Made by a program: the position numbers and the translations under genes. A stretch of DNA of 60,224 nt, taken from NCBI GenBank assembly GCA_009760855.2, contig WPIO01000235.1, positions 107,501 to 167,724 on the forward strand, given 5' to 3'. Positions 1-12,150 of the stretch are shown here, one piece after another (position 1 is the stretch's first letter; the number at the start of each line of letters is the position of its first letter). The stretch is from Cristatella mucedo. Its lineage: Eukaryota > Bryozoa > Phylactolaemata > Cristatellidae. Below the pieces are notes generated by a model. It did not search any database. It saw only the letters and a list, made by a program, of their open reading frames with translations, and was not told the origin of the DNA.

Positions 1-496
1 CGACGGGTATGGCGAATAGATAGATATTCGTGCCTCAGGAATGCTGCCCAGACCTTTTAACGTTTCATCGACCAAGGTAACATGAGGGCTTAGTTTTATG
101 TTTTTTTTCCATGACGATCATATAATTGTACCTGTCAGCGAAGCCGAGCATGCCACCCACCCGGAAGCAATCTTCTGTCGCCTCGAGGAATATGGGATAA
201 TCATAAACCCATCTAAGTGCGTCTTCGGTGTTCCATCACTTGATTACCTCGGACACCATGTCTCCTCGGAGGGCCTCCGAGCACAGGTATCAAAAGTTGA
301 GTCGATCGTTTCTTTCCCTCGACCCGATACAGCACGAACACTGCGTCGCTACCTAGGCATGGCCAATTTTTACCGCCAATTCATCCCGAGCTGTGCTAGC
401 TTGCTGGAACCGCTCTATGCGCTCTTCCCGACGTGCCCAAAAGCCGACGCCGACCTCACGTGGACGCGAGAGGACGCGAGATACGCAATTACATAA
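1..496 (+). mobile_element. Ty3/gypsy retrotransposon fragment, reverse transcriptase part, degenerate
   Basis: The readable protein (98-496) matches the second half of a gypsy-type reverse transcriptase. A broken active-site region reads FHDD where the family has YxDD. It is followed by CRLEEYGIIINPSK, then FGVPSLDYLGHHVSSEGL, then RRYLGMANFYRQFIP and the start of the connection to RNase H (LTWTRED). Upstream, in 20-97, the expected stretch before the active site (LRNAAQTF, RFIDQ) can be read, but it is interrupted by stop codons. The element enters from outside the window, and similarity stops near 490. It is an inactive relic: stops, an altered catalytic box, and no RNase H or integrase follow on this strand. 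Family assignment is by motif recognition and is firm; the clade is not determined. Confidence 0.9.
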
Positions 497-1000
497 ACAC
501 GAACAGATGAACCCAAGATAACTCACATGTCTAAACCTCCACACAATCATGCATATAAGCACAAGCACTGGCTCTAAGCCCAGGAGGCAAGAGGCCTCAC
601 AAATCTGATCGTGGGTGTCCGTCCTGCAGTGGTCAATCCTTCTTCCACTAAAAGTGGAGGAGATATCGCCAAGGCTCTTTTGAAGCTAAATAAACGAGGC
701 TATTAAATCAGCTCGCTTTTTTTTTATTTTAAGCATGGCTACACCCATTTGCACCCATACAAGCTCAGACATACCTAGCATAGTATCACAACAACTCACT
801 AAGGAAATTAGCAGTTGAAAGAAAAAATACCCGTAACTACGTTGTCGGTTATTGTACCGGTGCTGACTTTTAGGGAGCCATGTATCTGAGGTTGACATTT
901 GTGTCCTATCGAAATCTAGTGAGACCGGACTTTGATGACATAGAGTAATGGCACACATTGTTACAGGATAAGGCACGCACACACTGACCTGAAGAAGAGG
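497..1000. other. Non-coding, no gene seen
   Basis: This stretch follows the end of the gypsy reverse transcriptase similarity. It may include flanking or LTR-derived sequence (an AATAAA-like string near 690 and a T-run at 718-727), but no LTR ends, target-site duplication or coding potential can be shown. Confidence 0.4.
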
Positions 1001-1107
1001 AGTGCAGCACAACGTTCAGAGATGTCGGCTCAGCGTAACATTATTGGAAGCTGACGACATTACTGTATGGTTGTTATGCAAATTAGGGGCAGCCTGGCCT
1101 ATTGGCT

Positions 1108-1143
1108 GTCGCAGGGGCTGCAAAACTTTGCAGCCCCTGCGAC
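1108..1143. repeat. Near-perfect 36-bp palindrome (17-bp arms)
   Basis: Two 17-bp arms, GTCGCAGGGGCTGCAAA and its exact reverse complement, are separated by only two bases (AC). It lies at the edge of a GC- and CpG-rich block (~1100-1310). It may be a transposon terminal or internal hairpin, or a simple cruciform-forming site. The open frames around it on both strands reflect high GC and have no recognisable protein. Confidence 0.85.
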
Positions 1144-2220
1144 TTCCGGTCGCTGGAGCAGGAGCGTCCTGCCCACCGCAGCGACGCCGCGGGGCCGAGG
1201 TTCGATCGGAGCAGCTTTGGAAAGGGCAGACGGCGGCTGGATCCGAGCATCGACGTGGGTGCGCTCCTGTTACTGTGTCCGCTAACGAACGGCGCCCTGC
1301 CACACTGGGCATCTATCGAAACTTATACATTCTCTGCTTAAGCTACAAGATTTGCAGCAGTGCGGATGGTTGGAGCCAGCTCTGGAGCTTGGAGCCAGCT
1401 CGAAGCACTGGGGACAGCTAACGCGTCATCGGTTGGCGTAGCGCTGGCTCTACGTGCGCTCAGGATGGCGTCCCTACACTTTTTCCACCGATGCGCACTC
1501 TTCATACTCTGTTAGACAGTTACTCTGGAGGAGGCCTGTCAGAGTAGCAAGTCAGAGGATCAAAAGCTTTTCTCCTTAGGGCGCTTCCGAATAGCATTTA
1601 GTGGCGACTCTACTTATATACTGATATACCGATCCAGTCGACTCGGCAAATAAGAATATCGGATATAGGAATACTCCGCTTATGAGAATATCATTTCCGA
1701 TTCCCAGATTCTTCTGAAAATTTTACGCAGCGAGAAATCCGCTTAAATGAATATGGGATATAATAATACTTGGCATACAAGACTAGGAGTTGAGATTGAA
1801 TCTCAATTTGTACTCCACTTAAGTACATATTTACATCGTATCCCACTTCAGTATTATCTAAGATTCCCCAGAGCGAGTGAGTGGGTCCGCCCACCCTGCC
1901 ATCGCTCGCCGGCCGAAAGAGCTTAGGAAACATACGGCGGCACCCAGGCCGGCGACACGCAGACCGGCTAAGCGCCACAGCATTGCATTCGCTTCCGTCC
2001 GCACGTCATGGCGGCGAGCGAGGACGTGCCGTCGCTGCCTGTCGAAATCGTGCACTGCTCTCAGCTGACGTCGCCTCGCATCGCGTCGTCTGAGCTCTGG
2101 CAGCGCTCCAACTTAGAGATAGCCGCGAGGGCCCAACTTTCGGGCCCCTTAAAAGTAATCCGATACGATACGGTGGCGAAACCAGCACGATTGAGAAGTT
2201 GCTAGGATTTGCACACAATC
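1144..2220. other. Two GC/CpG-rich blocks, no gene recognised
   Basis: GC-rich stretches at about 1144-1310 and 1880-2120 stand out from the AT-richer surroundings. A short direct repeat (TTGGAGCCAGCT, near 1370 and 1390) and an imperfect GGGCCC inverted repeat near 2127-2146 are present. Overlapping short frames on both strands show no known domain. They could be transposon remnants or an unmethylated island; neither can be shown here. Confidence 0.35.
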
Positions 2221-5200
2221 GTGACAACTGAATACCGTTAAACGGAAGCTCGAAAGAAACTAGCAACCATTAAAGGATGCAAAGAATTATGAGTAGTTTG
2301 AGGATCAGCCTCGCCAAATGTGTTGTTAACTTGCTTGGAACTGCTCCGTCGGCCATCGTAGGAAGCCCTCTGTTTATTCCAGGAGGAAAACCTAACCGAG
2401 TGACGGCGGCCGCTTATTTCCCCCCCCGTGACAGATCAGAACGCAGTAATTATAGTCCCAGTTTTAGTGGATCCTTGCAAATATTTGTTAAACTCAAAAC
2501 TGTACTATAATTTTATTGGCGGTAGCAGTACGTGGATTTGCTCCGGGTAACTGAAAATATTCGCTTCATTTGCGTAAGTATGAACGCACAATGACTTCAT
2601 ATGGTACGGCTTTAAGGTAAATTTCAACATTATATACGGACTGTAGCTTAATGTTCATGCTATGGCCATTTCAAGGGCCTTTAATGTCTGATTGTGGGCG
2701 AGCTGCAGACATTTGGGCATTTGATGGATGGTTCGAAAGACTAACCCAGGAGAATTTTTGGAAATTGTTAATTTTTGTAAAATTCGCGTATTAAAGATAA
2801 ACTAATTATAAATGCAAGCTCAAATTTTGGTGGTTGTCAGATGACTGGAACATGGTCAATAAAATTATTATGTAAGACCTATTTAAACCGGAAGTAGTAC
2901 ATCGAGCTCAACAAAATAATTTTGTTTGAAAAATAACTGAGCCGGAACGGCGGTTTTCTGGTGAACTCTGCGAATATAAGCTATTCAGCCCTAAGCGGAC
3001 CCTCAAAAAATAACTGGAAAATGATAAAACGTAAAACTCTCCCGGAAATGACACGCCCCTCGAGATCACACGTCCGACTGGTAGTATAACAAGATGATAA
3101 AAGAGTAAACCCCCTTCCGGCAGGGTGCCTAGTCCCGCCTCTGCTTCCCCGCCCCGCCCATAGCAACCGGCGGTAAACGGCATTCCAAGGCCCACTCCTT
3201 GTTTACTTGGCAGAAACCTGCTTACAATGGTATGTTTACATCAGATCACAAACCGGAAACGGACTGTCGCTCGGCCAGTAGAAGAACATTAGGGATAATG
3301 TATTGAGAATTTACTGCTGCCGGCGCCGCCGTAACTAAGGAGTCCATTATCACGGCACCGCATGAATCCTGGGACAGCCGATCCAGTTATTGTAGCCGCC
3401 ATAACGCACGAGGCGACGGCCGCGAGTGGTCCTTTGTTCGGCAGCCGGTCAGCGTGGTGGCTTGGATGGAACTAGTGCATCGTTAACTGAAAGCCAGTCT
3501 GAAAATGTTGATTCATTTCTATTCACGGAAATTTAGGTGATTTCAAGTTCTCATTAATGTCGGTAATAGTTTGATATTTGTATTGGCGAATGCCAGTGAG
3601 CCGCCCGGCTGTACCCTGGATTGTCGGCCTGCGGTATGAGACCTATCGCGGATATGATCTGCTTAGGCTGTATACGGATCTTGTTAGGTTGACCTATTCG
3701 TAAGATCCATATTTATTTATTTATTGAATTGTTCGTGCGATTATAGCGTTTGCTAGTGCTGCCTCTTGGTTATAGCTTAGAGTTCTCCAAGTTTATTTGC
3801 AACGACTGTCCAATGCCTCCTGTCATTCATGTCATATCTCCTAAAATAATGATCCGATCACCTTAAAACTTAGGAATATATGATTGATTGTAGTTACATA
3901 ATAATTCCAGCCTTCTCGCATGCATATTGGACCTCAGTAGATAGACTTGTTTTGGTCAAAACTGGCTTTGTCGTGCTAAGCCTTTGACATCCTTTCACTC
4001 ACATGTCGTAAAAATGTCACAGGTAGGCTAATTGTGACCCAATCAACGTGAAATTCGAAATACATGCTCTTAAGTATGAGTTTCGATGTTGTATGGCGAC
4101 AAATATAGTAACAATCTTGTTATTCGTCACCTACATGCTTTGCCAGCTTAAGCTGGCTTCTCTGAGTGCTGTCACACACGCCCTAGTACTTGGTACCTAG
4201 TAAATTGTACAACTTGGTCGATACTGGGCCGATCTGTGTGAAACTTGGAATATAGGTTGAGCTCACCTGTCTCGACACTCTCCCCATGTGCATCTATGCA
4301 TGGTGGGTGTGTATGCATACAATGTGCCTGTCACCAAGTGTCCGTGGGCTGAGTTCGTGATGACAGTAAACAGTTTGAGATGTAAAAATTAAAAAAAACA
4401 TTTTGTGGCAGGAGACAGTCCAGTCGAGTGTCTTGCATTTTTTGAGCGGTTTGCAATATTTCTACAATGAGTTTTTTTAATCGGAAAAATGTGGAGCTGC
4501 ATTTTACCAGCAGTGCTACACGTGACCTTGGACTTTTTCGGTCATCAGAAGGTCAAAACAGCAGCTACACCCCATCAAACGATAGCTAATGCTACCAGTG
4601 TCCTTCGTGGCAATTTTCGTGCCATTCAGTTTACTGGTCTTCGTACAATATTTTATAAATGTGCGTTTGGAGGACAACTCCCCTTATTAGCGGCCTTTTT
4701 GGCAGATAACTCCCACTACTGGCCGCCTTACTCCCAATGGGTAACACATAATCGCATTCATATTCACATGGGTAACATATATTCAGATTAAGGAGGAATG
4801 CTAAGGCAGTGGACTATAATTTTCAGGTCGAGTGGGGGTACGTTCAAAACAAACATTTCACGCATTCGTCGACGTACGTATTTTTCTTTGAGCACAATGT
4901 CGGCCGTTGTGACGTAATTTATCGCGGATTCATACTACAGTGGCCTTTATTCGGCGTGTTTTTTAATGGCATCATTAACACGGCTCGTACTCATTGTATC
5001 CTGAGCGTGACGGTTGGCATTATTAATCTGAAACTGCGTTAAAACTATCGAATTTCCTCATTGCCGACGCCGAATTTTCTTAGTTGGCGTTGACACTATT
5101 GAATCAGGAAACGCCGAAAGCCAACCTAGTCCCGGCCACCACGCTCTTCAAATGTAAGAAGTTATTATAAAAGAGGGTTTAACCAGAAGGCCGCCAAGCC

Positions 5201-5743
5201 ATCCCCCACCAAAGTTGAGTTCGCCGTAGCATACATGTATATATTGGTTCGCAAAATACGTTTTGGGAATGTGCCATTACGTTATGCTTTTGTTGGTGGA
5301 TTTCATAAGCATTTGCGCGGCATCTCCGATGTGGAAAAGGCTTGAGCCTCGTCTACGACGATAAGCGTTCAACGTTCCAAAAATTGCTTTATACGTCCGA
5401 ACATAATTCGAGTCTATGAGTGTAAGCCATTTTTATTTTTATTTTGCGGTGTGTGTGCGATGAGCCCGTGGGTTTTAATTGGTCCGCCGGTTCAACTTGA
5501 AGCCGAAAAGTAGAAACAGATTCTCCTTCAAGAGAATCGGTCAAAGTGGCTGCTCCTGCCAAAATTTGGTAAATTACGGTGACTTAGTACCCCAAACCAG
5601 TGGAAAATCGGTCGAAAATTGGCACCGATTTATGGGGAAAGTCGAAATTGTAAAGGCAGGTTTATATGCATGCGATGTAAAACAACAAATTGATTGGCAT
5701 CACCATGATGACGTCTGTCCGCAACCTATATAAGCTAGCCCAA
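2221..5743. other. Non-coding stretch, nothing recognised
   Basis: I see no exon, RNA gene or known repeat in this 3.5-kb stretch. Short open frames (4489-4791, 4809-5042, 5479-5733) have no recognisable motif, no clear splice context and no homologous copy elsewhere in the window, so they are not called as genes. Confidence 0.4.
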
Positions 5744-6785
5744 AATAATAATAATATGAACACACTTGGTAAAGCGCCCTCCGTGAACTTTATCTATTTC
5801 TGTGCACTTTAAATTCGAGGTAATGGAAACACGATCGGATGGTTAGTGGTAGCCTGATCGATTCAACAAGAATAAACATGTTTACAGGTGGCATGCACAT
5901 GGTCAGCTTAAAAATGTGGTTAGTGAAAGCATGCACACTGTCAGCATGCAAAAGCACATACAGGACGAATCACAGGGATCCACTAAATGATCTAATAAAT
6001 AGGCGCGTTTTCTAAAAGTGATCAATTTAGTAGATGTGACGGAAGTCCGGAGAGAGTTCCAGGCTTTGGGAGCATACGAACTAAAGGCACGGTTTCCAAA
6101 TGATTTGAGGTTTGTACGAGGTTACGGTAAAAAGATAGCTTCCGAAAAGCGGAAGGTATGATGCTTAGCTTGGTTGGGCAATACATCTCCTAGGTAGGCT
6201 GAAGCCACTGATTGAAGAGACCACAAGTGACTGACAAAACCTTAAAGTCTCTGGGTTACTTGAATGGTAGCCAGTGCAGGTCGGTGAGGAGTGTTGTGAT
6301 GTGACAACTGTGACACTACCTTCAGACAAGGCTAGCTGCACGGTTTTACAAGAGCTATAAGTGCTTGATTGCACTGGCTGGAAGATCGACAAACAGTGAG
6401 TTACATAATTCAAGACCAGGTGTCACAAATGAATAGACCGGAATAGATGTGATATGGTTCATGTGCGGTACCCACGTCTACACAAGCCCGAATTTTATCA
6501 ATGTTGCGTAGCACAAAGAAAGCCGACTTGCTTGTGGAGTTTATGTGGTCGTCTGACGAAAGGTCAGTTTGGAAAATGTCAGCTAGATTTCGTCCAGATT
6601 CAACAGGAGATAAGCTGTTAGAGCTAATTTGGAGCTTTAGCATTTCAAATTTCTGAATTAACACTTGGTTCCCCCTGTAACTAGTAAGTTAGTTTTACCA
6701 CTATTAAATTTAAGAAAATTAGCTGCCATCCATGTGAGAATGTCATCAATGCATCCAGCAACGGAGTTCAGATAATTCGACGTGC
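5744..6785 (-). mobile_element. CR1/L2-like LINE, 3' part of ORF2, truncated and decayed
   Basis: The plus-strand left edge is an AAT repeat (5744-5757) followed by the reverse complement of a LINE 3' end. The same 3' end occurs at 26644-27450, where the match includes the 'aaagcgccct' tail motif and the stretch beginning 'gggagcatacgaactaaa'. Read on the minus strand, the right part shows reverse-transcriptase C-terminal motifs: CIDDILTWMAANFLKFN at about 6690-6780 and KSAFFVLRNIDKIR at about 6490-6535. Frameshifts and stops divide it. The element extends further into ORF2 than the 26.6-kb copy and is older, since it is more diverged. It is inactive. Confidence 0.8.
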
Positions 6786-7329
6786 TCGAGGGGTGGGAGG
6801 GATTGAAGCCAAGGTAGGACTGAGTGTGGAACAACCCTTAGAAGTGCTATCATTGATTGTGCTTGACAAAATGACAGGCCACCGTGTGAGCAAATTGGCT
6901 CCCTTATGATATCTGTCTACTTTCAGTGAAAGAGTGCAAATAAAATTACAGCCAACACGAAAAAAATCATCAAATCAAACTATTGGTGCATTTGTGATAT
7001 AGTATCAACATGGAAGCTTTACCCTTCATTCCTGACACCCAATGCAGTAGCCTGAATCTTCGCAAACGGGCACAAACTCAGCCGCTTCTCTTCCTGCGTG
7101 TCATCAACTCATCGCTGCAAAATCATACGATTTCTGTAATTGGTTCACGTGATATGTTGAGTATACTTTAAAATCCTTTTTCTGGCATCCAAGTAGCTTC
7201 GCCAAATCGCTCGCAAACCTGGAGCACTTTAGTGACGTCAGTCGTCACTAAACTTCTGGTTTAGGAGCTTGCGAACTGAAGGCTGGGCCTCAAAAACAGT
7301 TCGTATCAGTTAGAGGTACAGCTAAACCA
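6786..7329. other. Non-coding, nothing recognised
   Basis: This lies between two minus-strand LINE fragments and may be older LINE or unique sequence. No protein motif was found. Confidence 0.35.
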
Positions 7330-7470
7330 GAAGGGTGGGTGACTAGAGGAATAAATGGTACGGGGTTAGTTCTGATCGGTTGGCTGGAGCCAGAGAACGA
7401 ATGCAATTAAAAGTAAGTGAGAAAACTCTTAATTCAATGCACTGCTTGACTCGAAGCCCGTGCATATGAG
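7330..7470 (-). mobile_element. Short LINE ORF2 fragment
   Basis: On the minus strand this reads KQCIELRVFSLTFNCIRSLA. It aligns with the thumb-region motif of the 26.6-kb LINE copy (KQRIDFKVLSLTFTSLH). Only about 40 codons are recognisable. It could be a displaced piece of the neighbouring 5.7-6.8 kb element or a separate insertion. Confidence 0.6.
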
Positions 7471-7914
7471 CATCGCTTGTTGAATTGCATCTAAGCGCAA
7501 TGTAAGCTTTCAGTCCTATGCAGAAAATAAGCAGCAATACCTAGGCTTTCATCAAACCAATCGGTTGCACTCTCAACTTTATTTTAGGCATGTATAGCTA
7601 AAGTGTGCACTTGGACAGTTTTCTGAAATTGAACGAAGTTATAAGGAACTTGCTATTTTCGTAGAACGTATTATCACTCAGACACGAAAGCACTCGACGC
7701 TAAAAGTCATCTATACCTTTATTTCTCCCCACGTCAGTACACAATGTGGTGGTACTGTTCGAAAGTGACGTTTCATTTAACAATTACGTTAAGCTCCTCA
7801 GTAAAAGCTAACTTCCATTTGCGAAAACTTATTTAAAAAAATAAGAGCTCCCTTAGCTATGCATTTTTCAAATATCCTACTGACTTCTAAAATTCAGTGA
7901 TTTAAAATCTACCA

Positions 7915-8410
7915 GTCTATGCACTCGGGCACTTCTAGGTTGGTGCAAAACTCGGCAGCCAGGCTTTCCTCTTCCGAGTGCAGTAGTTGCTCCATCAGAC
8001 CACTTCCTGCTGACTTCACTGGCTCCCAATCAAGAAGTGCTTTGGACTCAATATCAGGTAACCCACTTACGTCCATCGATGCTCTGGCTCTGGCCCAAGG
8101 AGTCGTATAGCTATTGCTCGAGCCGGCTTAAAATCCTCCGTTAGAGACGGGGACTTTAGTTCGTATGCTTGCACAGCCTGGAGCTCACTCCTGACTGACG
8201 TCACAGTATTCCCTGACTTGACGACATTTTAAGAGAATATAAAACTGGCACAATTACTCGAAGCTCTTGTTTTCTCTCTGAGATATGTCCTTTTTGTCCC
8301 TGCGTATACCGGCACAGGGCCTATTGTAACTTACCATAACACGTGCGTCGACACGGCACACGCTGCCATTTGCCGTATTGCTCACGTTGATGCTATGCAC
8401 GTTACCACTA
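7915..8410 (+). mobile_element. LINE ORF2 3' fragment, plus strand
   Basis: The plus-strand reading includes RLVQNSAARL at about 7937-7966 and FSSYACTAWSSLLTDVTV at about 8157-8210, matching LVQNSAARLV and FSSYAPTAWNSLPT of the 26.6-kb copy. An A/T-rich non-coding tail with CACGTTACCACTA-like sequence follows to about 8410. Stops and frameshifts are present. It lies opposite in orientation to the 5.7-kb and 7.3-kb pieces, so at least two insertions or a rearrangement occurred here. Confidence 0.75.
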
Positions 8411-8749
8411 AAAATTTAATTATGCACCATATATAGAATATGACATTTAAAGTTCCTAAACTTCTCCCAAGGGCTATGCAGACGTTGTATTACTTTTGCT
8501 AGCATCGTTACACATCTTTTTCTATTTATCTGCTTATCAATGGATCTTATTACAAGTTTAAGTTATTATAATTCAATGACAGCGAGTACTGAATATTGTA
8601 GCAGTAATCATTTAGTTGATTTAATGCACCACACACATTGATCAATTTTTTGGCAGAAGAGCACAGCGTACTAGCAACTGGTTAGAAACAGAAAGTCTTA
8701 CAGGTTTATTTGTGCAAAATTATCACAGCGGGATGTAAAGATTTATACA

Positions 8750-8905
8750 AGATGGCTGAGCACTGGTTTGGCACGGTGGTCGAGGTGCCCTGACCGAGGT
8801 TAAAGTGAATTCCACGGCCTGGGTCTTGGGGGTCGAGCCTGAGACATGTGTGAAGCGCCTGGATAGAGACTAAGTTCTCCAAGGGGCTGTAAACATTAAT
8901 TACAT
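8750..8905 (+). mobile_element. tRNA-SINE-like repeat, copy 1
   Basis: A stretch with an A-box-like GGCACGGTGGTCGAGGTGCC, then a B-box-like GGTCGAGCCTGAGAC, followed by GTGAAGCGCCTGGATAGAG. A second, diverged copy with the same order lies at 10921-11070. The box similarity is imperfect and no poly-A or target-site duplication was identified, so SINE status is tentative. Confidence 0.45.
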
Positions 8906-9530
8906 TTCAGTCATTTGCAGTGACTCGTGGAGGAAAAACTCCTTAGGTCTAGTCAGAACAGTAGGAGATAAGCTCGAAGAACAATAATTAGGCAAATGCC
9001 AATCGGTGTGGACATCGGGCGTGTCAATGGCTGGTATGTTGGCCGTTGCTCATACGAAACTTTCATACTTTTGCAAACACCACAATTTATAAGGTAGCAA
9101 ATTTTGGAAATATATTAAACCGGTGCCTGATAAGAACTAGGAAGACATTGATAATCAGCAGCCGCTGCTTACACAAAATCCTTGTGGGTGCCTTGAGTAC
9201 CGAAAATACCACTGAGACCAACACTGCAACTGTCCATTACGGAATTGTTAACTACAAATTATCAATTATTTGTTTTGATTTGCTTATAATTCAGGAGCCG
9301 CTGATGATATCATAAGGCGTTCTTAGAATCTGACCAATTTATAACAAAGTTTTTGCAGGAAGCTGTGAAGCAAGATAAACGGTGTTCGTCTTGCAAGTGT
9401 CGCTATCATTTGCCATTCAAACAGTGGCAGAGTACGAGCGGTCGATCCGTCAAATCTCCTTGAAACTGGCACCAGGACTATTGATAAGTTAATCACACGG
9501 GATCCCCTTCCGATTACTTCCATCCTGATG
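8890..9530 (+). repeat. Diverged dispersed repeat, copy 1 (partner at 21.9-22.9 kb)
   Basis: Several blocks in order match 21925-22910: TTTCAGTCATTTGCAGTG near 8906; GCCTTGAGTACCGAAAATACCA near 9190 against GCCTCGAGTACCTAAAATACCA; AATCTGACCAATTTATAAC near 9327; and CAGGAAGCTGTGAAGCA near 9356. The spacing between blocks is kept. No coding potential is recognised. It is either an unclassified transposon family or an old segmental duplication; the second copy lies just upstream of the LRR gene. Confidence 0.65.
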
Positions 9531-10920
9531 ATGATCTTGAATCAGCCATGCTCGATTTAAGTTACGCCTTCTTGAAAAGACCCTTTATGTTATCTTTTTG
9601 CATAACACCTGCATAATTTAGTGGTCTCGAGATGGGGCACCTAGTGTCCGGAAAATCCTGGTTGCAAGAACATGCAGAATTTCCGCGGATTTCATAGTGC
9701 GACGCACACTTTGACCTGATGGTGCCGTCTTAACAAGTCTACGAGCCGGAAGTCAGGAATAGTACAGAGAAGCACAGACCCCATCTATCGTAGCTACCAC
9801 AGCGACTTAACTACCGTTCTGCATACTCACAAGAAGAAGAAAGCAAGTATCTTGCGACGTGTTGTTCCATACGCAAGGTGTAATTTATCGACGAGAAATA
9901 CGTGGCTTAACAACAGCCCATTCGCTCAGTTTAGGCCCATATTAGAATTGTCTGACGGTCCTGCAAAGGGAGCATGGCGGAAGGCAAAGGTTGCACTGAA
10001 AATTTACTAATAAATGTGATTTCAGCTCAGATTAGAGCATTTACAATTTGAGCATTTACAGAGCGTATTACAACTTTCTCATGAAATGTATGATGTATTA
10101 CCGGATGATAATTGTGATGGTAGAATTGTCTGCAGAATACGTGCAATTCTGAAAGTAATTACTTTCACAATTGCACAGTTTCTAACTCTGTTTCTGAGGA
10201 TACTGACGAGCTAAGTTATGCATGGCTACTAGGCAGCTCAAACTTTGGCCTTAAGCTGCATGGCGCGGCGTTGTCAATTTATCTTGCATCTAGACTGATA
10301 AAACAAGTGTTTCATATAACATTTTCACAAGCTCTTATCTTACATCTAATTTTCACTAAAATGTTGAGTACAGTTTTTGAGATACTTGAGTCCGTTCTGG
10401 AGCTATCACCGTTGGGCGTTGGTATACTCGCATAATTGTGAAACATTTAATTGCCCTAGGTCGAAATCCTTCACACTATGGTTAGTCGCTCGTGAAAAAT
10501 TTAAATTCAATGCTCAGATGAAAGCTTAGTGAAACCACATATACATATTCTTACTCTCAGATGTTGGGCAATAAATTCTGTGGCTTACGTGCTTCAAAGC
10601 TGCCCCGTAGGTGGGATTGAGGTGATGCATAACACTATGGCTGCAGCCAACGCACCTCCACGACGGGAGCATGTCATCACGCGAGACCTCAATAGCTGCA
10701 GCATACAAACCCCCACTCGGCCATGGCAGCACGGCCAATTGAACCTGGTCGTTTAGTTCAAGGCACTTGTCTAATATACTGCAGTAAGTCTAGCTATGTG
10801 GGTTAGCTGCTTAATTTGTCAGTTTATGTTTTTATTGTCAACGTACCATTTAATGGCTGCTGGAAAATCGTAAGCATGGCAGTAACAATAATAAAGTAAA
10901 CTGCCATTCAGTGTTTATTT
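9531..10920. other. Non-coding, nothing recognised
   Basis: No motif, repeat partner or splice-bounded frame could be supported. The overlapping frames on both strands at 10526-10756 have no recognisable protein. Confidence 0.35.
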
Positions 10921-11070
10921 ATGCCGAGCTGGTTTGAAAAAACAGTTCTTGAGGTGCTCCTCCGATCAGGGTGTGGCTGAGGTCGTGGGCTCGAACCTCG
11001 TGGCCCATGTGAAACACCTGAATAGAGATTAATTTTTCTGTTGGTGCTATGCAAATGAATGATCGTATAT
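10921..11070 (+). mobile_element. tRNA-SINE-like repeat, copy 2
   Basis: Shares with 8750-8905 the order GAGCTGGTTTG, GAGGTGCTC, a B-box-like GGGCTCGAACCTCGTGG, then GTGAAACACCTGAATAGAG. The B-box matches the tRNA consensus GGTTCGAANCC better here than in copy 1. The folded cloverleaf is not intact, so this is not a tRNA gene. Confidence 0.45.
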
Positions 11071-11539
11071 CGGCAGCTGCAGCTCCAGGTTGCAGCAAGC
11101 TGCTATACTACCAGCCTTTCTCAGAGACCTTTGATAAACAGTGCACGTAAAAGAAGCATTAGTCGGTACATTGTATACCCATATTTATAGCTAGCAGGAG
11201 AACCTTAGCAATTGTCGCTCCCAATTAAAGATGAAATTTAGTAGGAAATTCCACAGCATGTAAGTCAGCAACCTTGATCTCTTAGTGAATGAACCTTCAA
11301 CCGAGGATACGAATTGATGAAGTAAAGGCAGCCGTCTTCTTAGCCCGATTGCATAAGGCTAAGGGAATAGAGATTATGGATTAAAAAAATGGACGGTTTC
11401 GTACAAAATACAGAAACGAGATTTAGGCTTAGTCCTGTGGATTTCCAGTTCATTTTAGCTCGATTAGAATAGAGCGTTGTGGATTGCTGTAAGGCTTTGA
11501 ACCAGTTCGGGTCTTTAGCACTCGTATGCAAGGGTTCTC

Positions 11540-11780
11540 GTAGCATCCCGGCAAACGTGCAGGCTATCCTAATACCACGATGGCAATCCCCAGTAAGGGC
11601 CCACAATAGATTTAGCCAGTTCCGAGGGGTTGCATTGGTGATAGCTTGCGAGGAACCTGATAGGAAAACCAAAGTGGGCCTGCCACAGCGTTTTGAGGTG
11701 AGACACCGCGTTACGCAAGGTATGGCCGGCTGCTGTCGTCTTTATAGGCGTTGCATTAGCTAGCCGAGGGATAACAAAAA
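11540..11780. repeat. Dispersed repeat, copy 1 (partner near 15.27-15.5 kb)
   Basis: GGCTATCCTAATACCA near 11561 and GCGAGGAACCTGATA near 11648 match GGCTATTCTTATCCCA near 15274 and GCGAGGAGCCTGATA near 15347 in the same order at similar spacing. No protein was recognised. Element class is unknown. Confidence 0.45.
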
Positions 11781-12065
11781 GCAGGGCAGATTTTAGCTCA
11801 CGCCATCCGTAAAGCTAAATTTCTGCAAACTACATGGCTGCTAAACTCAAATATCCTGAAAAACGTTGCTCCAGATGCATGATAGTATAGCTGTGCGTAG
11901 AAATTACTTAAATGCAAAGCGAATTTATTCAGGCAACTAATAAAATAGCACACTAATACAATCTCAAATTTCCAATTTTTAAGCACCTGCAGAAATGCAG
12001 TTTTTTAGTGTATCAAAATTATTTCATTATATTTTCTTGTCAATGTCATGCCGTAAACTGCCGCA

Positions 12066-12150
12066 ATAATAATAATAACAATAATAATTCGTTTTATTGC
12101 GCCGTCAGAGAACACGTTCTCTCTCTATAAACTTTATATTTGATGCAATT
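12066..12150 (-). mobile_element. LINE 3'-tail fragment
   Basis: An AAT/AAC repeat followed by TTCGTTTTATTGCGCCGTCAGAGAAC and CTCTCTCTATAAACTTTA resembles the LINE tail at 26644-26720 (AAT repeat, TTCACTTGATAAAGCGCCCT, AGAGAACTTAATCTCTCTC). Only the tail is recognisable; the sequence beyond about 12150 does not clearly continue into ORF2. Confidence 0.55.

Noticed and set aside
1016-1421. Overlapping open frames on both strands in the GC-rich block
   Set aside because: Open frames in all directions are expected from high GC and the palindrome; no recognisable protein.
10975-11015. Possible tRNA gene (B-box-like GGGCTCGAACC)
   Set aside because: No paired acceptor stem, anticodon stem or correct spacing; better explained as a SINE-like relic with a second copy at 8.8 kb.
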